A stretch of 64,000 nucleotides of DNA, from positions 124,001 to 188,000 of the forward strand of contig JASFAU010000004.1 in NCBI GenBank assembly GCA_039704465.1. Direction: 5' to 3'. The first letter of the stretch is position 1, and every line of letters begins with the position of its first letter. Position numbers and translations under genes: made by a program. Origin of the DNA: Plasmodiophora brassicae (lineage: Eukaryota > Endomyxa > Phytomyxea > Plasmodiophorida > Plasmodiophoridae). Positions 56,801 to 64,000 of this stretch are shown in pieces. The notes beneath the pieces were generated by a model, which saw nothing but the letters and a program-made list of their open reading frames with translations, had not been told where the DNA came from and ran no database searches.

Positions 56801-59800
56801 CGCCTGATAGAAGAGTCAGGAAAACATCGGGATATTGATAGAACATCGTTACAGGAGATAATGAAATCCAACACCACCGATCTTGTCTCCCGCCGTCACC
56901 AATTCGACAACTGGGGTAAACCAGATATCGGCAAAAGGCTCAAACGGTGCTGGACAGTTGAGAATCACCTTGAGAATGAATAGGCGCGTCTGCATCATAC
57001 GTCAGAGCATGCAACTCATACTGAAACTGTGTCGACTACCTGCACCAGGCATGTAACGTCTGAAAGGGTTTGGCACAAACATCGCATCCAGTCGGGTGGG
57101 TTGTCGGGCGGCTTCCCTTTGAACTGAGTCGCCAGCCAAGTGACCTGAATGCACATTATTTACCATGTCGTGGACAGATGAGCTCAGCCGTACCAGCTTA
57201 ATGACCGTAGGCATGGCATCCAATGAATTAATTGGATCAAGCTCAAGAACAGGAGCCGCTGCCAATGATTCCGAATCGTCGGCGTCAACATCATCTTGTT
57301 CATCGGCGGCTGTTTCGTTTTCAGACATGAAGAGAATGCCATCGATAGACGCAAACTGTTGACTAAGAGATGAAGACGAAAGTACAGAATTGCGAACTGG
57401 ATCGGCCAATGCTTGCCCGCTGCGTGCGCCATTACTTCCTTTCCGCAACGATGACATGGCGAAATCGGTTTCAATTCGGAACACAGGCTTCCAGTCGGAA
57501 TCCACAACCCCACTCAACTTCGCCTTGTCCAAGCAGAGCTGGACGAAAAAGCGCTCCTGAGGCATTTGGATTGCGATCATGGTCTCGACTTGTAAGGTAA
57601 ATGCGGCAGCCCGGATTGGTCGACCAGCAGGCGTTGTACAAAGAGAGAACGAATCGGAGCACGTTTTAACGAGTTGCTGGACCTGAGTAAGTCCTAGCTT
57701 GGGAACGAGTGTCTTAACGGCTTCGGCATCCGGTAGACGTTTGACAACCGTTGACAGGACCTTGAACGCCATTTGTGCTCCAAGCATATCAGATCGAGCA
57801 TTGGCGATCATGCCCCATATGCTTTGCGCATGAGCAGCAATTACGCTTTCAATCGGCAGAACACTAGCAAGAGGGCAAACAATGCATTCAGCTAAGAATA
57901 CTCGGGCGTTAATTGCAGACGACGGGGCCGAATCAGTGGAGGGAGACAATAACAATGCTACTGAGCGATCAAGCCAATGCATGCCTTCGCTCCGAGCTAA
58001 CGATACCCTTGCGACATCGGCAGTAATGGCTTCAACCGTGCTCGAAATTGAATTTCGAACCCGCATGTTGTTGCCATCACGCCTTCGCAATATAATCAGC
58101 ATGGATTCGAAGAGTTCGAATCGGCGGGTGTACTGCAGCACTTCGAGAAGCCTGGTAAGGCAAACAGAAACTGTGGAGTGCCGTTGAACTGAATCCCAGT
58201 GGAAGACTTCCTGCCACTGGCTCGTGCTGACCATGTCGTGAACAGCGGCACAAAGACGCAACTCAACTCCATCGGCAGGCCCGGAGAACCCAGGGCGAAT
58301 AGCGCAGCGTAGCAGACCTGCGGCATCAACCTGAGCTGGGGACGAAGGTCCCTTCAAGCACCGCTCAATGAGCGTGCAGACAGGTTCGACCCACCGGGCG
58401 GTTCTGTCGCCAGAAAAGAAGACTGTTGACCAGGCGCCTATTCGACGAAGAATTCGAAGATGCGCGCGCGTTAACAATGAATTGCCGTCATTATCAAAGC
58501 GTGGTGATATTTCGGTCAACACAATGGCTAGAAACTGCCTGGGTTTGTCTTCAAACGGCTTGAACTGACGAACGGTTGCATCGACGATTGCGGAGACAGC
58601 GGTGTGTCCAGATCCTTCGTTAGCGCCATAAAGGCGCTTGATGAATGATGACACAGATGACATGTCTCGATTAACAAGATAGCGAGCAATTACTGTGGAA
58701 AACACTGCTTGAAACTGTTCGCCACAAGTCAGAGTCGACGATGACGACAAAGGTTTGTTGTCGGTCAACAAAGCAACCAAGTCAACGTCAGACAGCCCGA
58801 TAAGAAGAGCAAGATTCATGACAGAGCGAGCCTCTTCGAATTGACTTGAAAGTAGAACCATCGAGGCCAGCTCGTGAGCAAGCCGCTGGTAAGGGAAGTC
58901 AGATGCGATTTCGAATCCAGCTGCGAAGCAGAACATATACCTTGGCAATGGCCCTTTGAGTTTGCAAACGTCCTGCTTCCATGAGACACGAAATAAATTC
59001 GGTACGACGTCGCGACTGGAGCAGGGCTCGAGCGCTCAGTGATTGTAAGTGCAAACTGGTCTCAAGTATCGACGAAAAGGGTCCTGGTTTCGAGGTGATA
59101 AAGGAAGAGATGATCGATTTACATTCTTTGGAAGAAGGAAGATCGCCAGCAAGAGCATCGACGCAAACCTTAGGAAAAGTATCGTCTTGGAAGAGACAGT
59201 TGAACCCAAACAATTCACCGTGGTTAGAGTGCAAGATATTTAGAAGGTGCAACAGATCCAACAACATCGTGCCCGTTAGTTCCTTGTCTTTCATCTCACG
59301 AATCTGTCCAAGAAACCAGGTGACCGAGTGGACGAGCTTTACACTGAGACGCGGAATGATGTCGTTTCCAGGAATCACACGACTGATCCACGCGTATACA
59401 TGGAGCGTGCGTGCCAAGGATTGGAGGTTATTGTCAATGTTCTGTTCGGCATCCAGTGCATCGTCGATCAATGAGACAGACCCAGAAACGTACGGCATGC
59501 ATGCAGCAAAGGTCGACATGCAAAGATCCCTGAACGATCGCTCATTCCGCTGGACGATTTCGGTTATTAACCATGACAGAAACGAGTGGAGATCTTTGAA
59601 ACCAACGTCGACTCCATCATCGATGTGCCGACGATTAGAAAGCAACTGCACCTTTGAGTGCTTCGGATCAGTTATTGCTCTTAAGTACTGGTCAATAGCA
59701 CGGCGGGCGACGTCGACGCAGACGCGATGAAGAGGCAGAGGATCGCGAACGGCAGATTCCGCGACACTGAGTAACAAGCACCCAAGGATTTGCAGCAGGT

Positions 59801-62800
59801 ATCGCACCACCAGATCGTCATGTTCTCGCAGGTCGCGACCCAAATGTGCAAGCGCCAGACACGCTCCCAACCGCTGATTTCGTTTAGGGCGCCGTGAAAG
59901 GCGGAGAAGAAGATGGACAACGGAATCTAGGCTGACAGGAGAATCTTCACTGGTAGCCTTCGAAGGGTTCTGAAGAGGCCATCGGCAAAACTCGCGAAGA
60001 CACATCGAGCAGAGATCGCGAAGAGCGCTATCCTTGTCAGCCAGCCCGTCAACCATAGCATCGACAAAGCATATGGCCTCCCGTTGCTCGTAACGGCTGT
60101 TCTGAGAAAACCATCGGCACAGTTGAAAGGCCAATGCCCGAAAAATTCGCGAAACAACAGGATCAGCATCAACAGCGAGGCGAAGAACATTCGGGAAAAT
60201 GTGGCGGTATAAGCGGTAGAAAGGTGTGGCCTTGCGCTGATCGACGTCTCGCAAGCGTTGTCGAGGATCGCGGGCATTGTCAGCGATACATTTACCAATA
60301 ACAGCATGAAGCATCTCTGCTGCAGCGATCTTCAGCCTGCGATTCGGCGACTTCTGTGCCACGCTGCAAATATATGGAAGAAGCGAATCGAGGTACACCG
60401 GCAATGGGGTGGGTGGGAGCGGAAACGTAACTCGAACTCGTGACGCTTGTGAATCCCATGCAAACTGGTCGCTCACTTCGGTTGACAATGAACTGTAGAC
60501 TCTCAAAAGTTCAGGCGGATCGAACCCAAGCCTCCCGATGAATAGAAGTGCACGTTTCCGCACGGCCACCGATTCAACATTGGACGATTCATCGGATGAT
60601 TGAAGATAACTGAACATAACTGGTAGGAATGGCCGCATCGCATCACGTAGGCAATGGAAGTTGAGATGATCGCCATCAATCCAGGACGTTAACGAATCCA
60701 GGGCTAGGTCACCAAACTTTGAGAGACTTAGGCCAATCTGCAGGCACTGTGATATGGCCGGTTCCAACGACGCCAACGATACTAAGCAGTCCAGGGTCAG
60801 GAACACACCAATATGAGCACCACTCGCAGGTTACCTAACGCATGCGGGATCCCCAACAGGAATTCCAAATACGAAAACAGCAATTCTTGCTCTAGAACAG
60901 CGATTCGTGCAGTGGCAAGAGGGACAAAGTCCTTCAATAGCTCTGCAAGGCGTCTGGGCTGCGACACAGTCTTCGTTTCGGACACAAACCATCCTAGCAA
61001 GGGCTAAGACCCGACTGGGCGACCATTCAATACAAAATTACCTGCGGCGCTACAGATGGATACAACAATTCGCATCAGCTTGATCAGCCCTGATATGTCC
61101 GGATGTTCGTGAAGGAGGTCGGCTAGCAATTCCGCAAACGGCAACGCAAACGTTCCGAACTGGTGCGGGTCGGTAGCGGGAAGGACACGCTGGCAGAGCT
61201 CGACCTGTCACGTAGGAAAGGCTGTTCAAAACAACACTTGATGTCCTTAGAAACATTGGCATACCATATTCAAGAATATCTGGAAATCCGCTGGATTTTC
61301 CGGCGCAGAGGGTTCTCCGAAGTTCCCAACGACGAAGTTGAGGTTCAGCGACGAAATAACCTGGCATGTCCTTAGTTGCAATTCATAATTTCCGGCACAG
61401 GTATTGACGTCACTTGTTGGACAGACGCGATAAACATCCCAAATATCGCATTCGATGCTGATGCATAACGCTTATCGGTGACAAGGGCGATCCACACTTC
61501 CGCATAATCTTCGTATTCCTGTCGGGGTTTCTCAACGTCTAACGCCCCGCTGACGGAAATCATCACATCACGGAGGACAGCCTGTCGCGGGACGTCAACG
61601 CCATGGTAACGGATTGCCACAATGCGACCTGACAGGAGTGAACGTCTTCAGAAAAGCATCCCCACGTTCCTCTAAAACGTTCGCCAGTTCCAGAATTGCT
61701 TGCTGGGTCTCGCCACGGGACTTGCTTCGCATCGCAGGCACTGACTTGAAGAAACCGCCTGAAACGATTGTGTCCGACTGAGGTTGTTCGGAAGATGTAC
61801 AACGAGTGAACCGGTACCTATTAGTTTCTGTAGCGATTCAATGATGGAATCGTCCATCGTAACAATATACTTCATCATCTTAGCGATGGACGAAAGATAT
61901 ACAGGGAGTTGGCTTGAGGGATAAGAGTGCTCGTTCTTGGATTCTTGCTCATCAGAGAGCATTCGGTCGCACCAGTCGATAAAGATCGCCGCGTTCTTCT
62001 CCAAGTCACCGATATCACCCATCGCCGAGCAGGCAGGAGCGAAGTGACCTAGAGACAAATCGTCAGAAGAGGAACAGAACTTAGCCGCTTATAGATACCA
62101 GTTGACCGAATTGCAGCAGAAACCAGACGCCTGTCACCTTGTCGCGTGGGCATCATTGAGGAAAGCGTAGTGACCACAGTCTGAGTGCATGCGCGTTACA
62201 TAAAGGCCGGCACACAAGCGTGTTGACAAACCGAATAGACTGGGCGGACCAGCTTGACATCGTTTACGCTGATGACGATCAACTCGGCCAGCTTAATCAA
62301 ACGGTCAGGTTCACAAAAGCAGTGCAATCTCATCGGAACACGTACGTCCTGAACCACGTTTTCGAGAGCTCTCGTCGCAGACTTGGACACGTCATCATTA
62401 CCCGACGTAATCCAGTGGGACAGTTGAGCCAACAGTTTCGGTGTGTCTTTGCAAATTAGCGGTCGAAAGAGCTTCGCGTGCCCACCCAGTAAACCGCACG
62501 CAGCATGCAGAATAGCATATCTCGTGTGGGCGCGGTACGATAGAATAGAAATGATGACCTGACCGCACAACGTCAGCACATTGAAAACAACAAGTAATGA
62601 ACCGTTAACAGCAGGACCCGGTAGATTCGCGAATATGATTTCTGGGACTCTGTACGAAGCCCAAGTTCGAACTGATCAGAAAAGGTATCCAGGAAATCAT
62701 TCAGCCCAATGAGCGCTCCCTCGACGACAACGTTGCTGGGATCAGCAACACAGGCTGCGAGCTTTCCAGCTACAGAATGGGCAGTGCTCTGGGCGAGGAC

Positions 62801-63534
62801 GGGGTATTTCTTGCACAACGTCGAAAGCACCTCCAGGACCGCCTTCTTCACTAACGGTGAACTAATCATTAACGTATCGCATTCGAGATAGCCAGTGGTC
62901 TCACAGACATCTATCAGCGGAGAGTTTCGTCCAGGCACGCAGCTCAAAGATAAGCTCTTGCAGCAGCTGATCAACCTGAATAACCTGCGCTTCGTCGGGG
63001 TTGCTGTCTTCCAGCAGTTTCTTCATCACGTCGAAAGCGGCCAGGCGTGGCAGGCTCTGCTGCTCGGCACGAATGGCAATGCGAGCGGATTCCTATTATA
63101 CCACGTCGTCATCGCGTACTAAATGGTACCGCACGTGGGCATTACTGCAATTCCACCAATAAACGGTTTTACGGCGTCTGGTCCATACGTGTCGATCAAA
63201 GTCAGGATCAGGGCGAATATGTCCTTGCGAAGTTCAACCATCGGTTTCTCAGGTCGCTCCCTGACCAGGTCCATCGCAATAAGAAGTGATTCGCTTCCAG
63301 ACAGCAAATCCTTCAACCCCAGTTCTGCCATACGGAATCAACGACAACGTTCGTCGCGACGTTCACAATTCAAGGACCGATCTCATTGTCCCGGAACGCC
63401 TTCGCATTCGCCTCGACGGCAATGAACGACGCCTCAATCAGCTCCACGGCACGATCCCTGCAGGCCTGCAATAGAACGTGCAGAGCGTGACGAACGGCAA
63501 CGGCGGCGCTCTTCGACGCCACCGCTGGCGGCAT
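50861..63534 (-). CDS. PRKDC: DNA-dependent protein kinase catalytic subunit (DNA-PKcs, PRKDC)
   Basis: PIKK kinase of non-homologous end joining that binds Ku on broken DNA ends. The gene spans 12.7 kb in many exons and should encode about 4,000 aa. The proposed start is the ATG at 63,534 (MPPAVASKSAAV). Long exons of helical solenoid follow (61-55 kb), then FAT-type sequence. The kinase domain is complete: the N-lobe IRRPVRAVIFGSDER and LVKCGEDLRLDER, then TYSVIPMTRSLGLIEWI. The catalytic loop is GIGDRHL joined by a 61-nt intron (51528-51588) to DNFLVGE, and QIDFGVAFGAG is the metal loop. Intron 51281-51335 follows HALR. The FATC tail reads DDQVACLLEHASDPALLGRSW and ends WRPFV, as in vertebrate DNA-PKcs rather than ATM, ATR or mTOR. 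Upstream exon borders are approximate. Confidence 0.93.
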
Positions 63535-64000
63535 GACGGTCCCGGCAGCAACGATTGCCGACGCTGCACTCACGCACTCATGCAGCTCTCCGGCCCCCTT
63601 TTTTCCCCAAACTGTTTCGGCTTCTCTGACGTCCTATTCGAGAGGTAGTGGACACGGCGCATGACCACCGGGGAGGGGGCAGTTCTAGATAAGTATAAGT
63701 TCTGCCTTTGTTAAACGAAAACGACACGAAGAGCCGCGCTGCGACTGCAAAGTTGTTCTCCGGCGCAGTGCGGGACAAGACGGGAGGCGCGCAGCAAATC
63801 CGCATTGCGCCACGATCTGGCGGGTGATTCGAAGATGTCGCCGTCGGCGAGGTCGGTCATGTCTAGGGCCGAGCCCTGCAGATATACAGCCATATGCCCT
63901 AACATGGGGTGACGCGTTGCTGACGTCGGAGATGGGCAGTTTCCTGGCATTCGTCAAGCACAAACGGGACGCGTACGCCGCTCAGGTCGTTTGTTCCTCC
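63535..64000 (-). other. end of window: possible 3' end of a partial minus-strand gene
   Basis: Open minus-strand frames at 63,711-63,950 (phrases MTDLADGDIFESPARSW) and 63,685-63,963 may be the last exon of a gene starting beyond the window. The two compete and neither shows a recognised motif. The 63,535-63,690 part likely holds the DNA-PKcs promoter. Confidence 0.35.

Overview
This window is nuclear DNA of a compact eukaryotic genome. Genes are close together on both strands and are cut by very short GT-AG introns, about 43-67 bases in every junction I worked out by hand. Conserved reading frames resume exactly across these introns. The short introns, moderately high GC, and secreted or GPI-type ankyrin proteins and a secreted pectin-lyase-fold enzyme beside ordinary housekeeping genes suggest a plasmodiophorid (Rhizaria; Plasmodiophora, Spongospora or Polymyxa type). 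That assignment is inference; no marker gene such as rRNA is present. I saw no tRNA, rRNA or CRISPR, but did not fold the sequence for small RNAs.

Layout, 0-13 kb: a decayed fragment of an Sfi1-like gene; an AGC kinase (-); the tRNA ribosylphosphate transferase RIT1 (+); a four-exon small zinc-finger gene (-) sharing a 133-base promoter with IMP4 (+); a broken inositol monophosphatase; a secreted ankyrin protein (+); a small unknown gene; a secreted protein with a C2H2-like tail (+); and a secreted pectin-lyase-fold protein (-).

13-30 kb: the spliceosomal G-patch/KOW protein GPKOW (+); a short membrane ORF (-); a giant Sfi1-like centrin-binding repeat protein (+); an HEIGH-motif putative metalloprotease (+); a PH/FYVE-like/TKL kinase/PH multidomain protein (+); a GPI-type ankyrin protein with 30-bp tandem repeats (-); and TMEM260, an ER O-mannosyltransferase (+).

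30-41 kb: a DDX21-type nucleolar helicase (+), ribosomal protein uS11 (-), an NDUFAF2-like complex I assembly factor (-), ALG9 (-), a retropepsin-like protein with Cys in place of the catalytic Asp (+), CSN5 (+), SMU1 (-) and a tiny secreted ORF (-).

41-64 kb: two giant genes, BLTP2/FMP27/SABRE (+, 8.3 kb) and the DNA-dependent protein kinase catalytic subunit (-, 12.7 kb), face each other tail to tail. Between them lies a near-palindromic inverted repeat of about 1 kb whose arms each carry a copy of a small membrane-protein gene, one intact and one broken.

Functional themes: nucleolar ribosome biogenesis (IMP4, DDX21-like, uS11), splicing (GPKOW, SMU1), ER glycosylation (ALG9, TMEM260), centriole/MTOC structure (Sfi1-like), DNA repair (DNA-PKcs) and secreted proteins with possible host-interaction roles.
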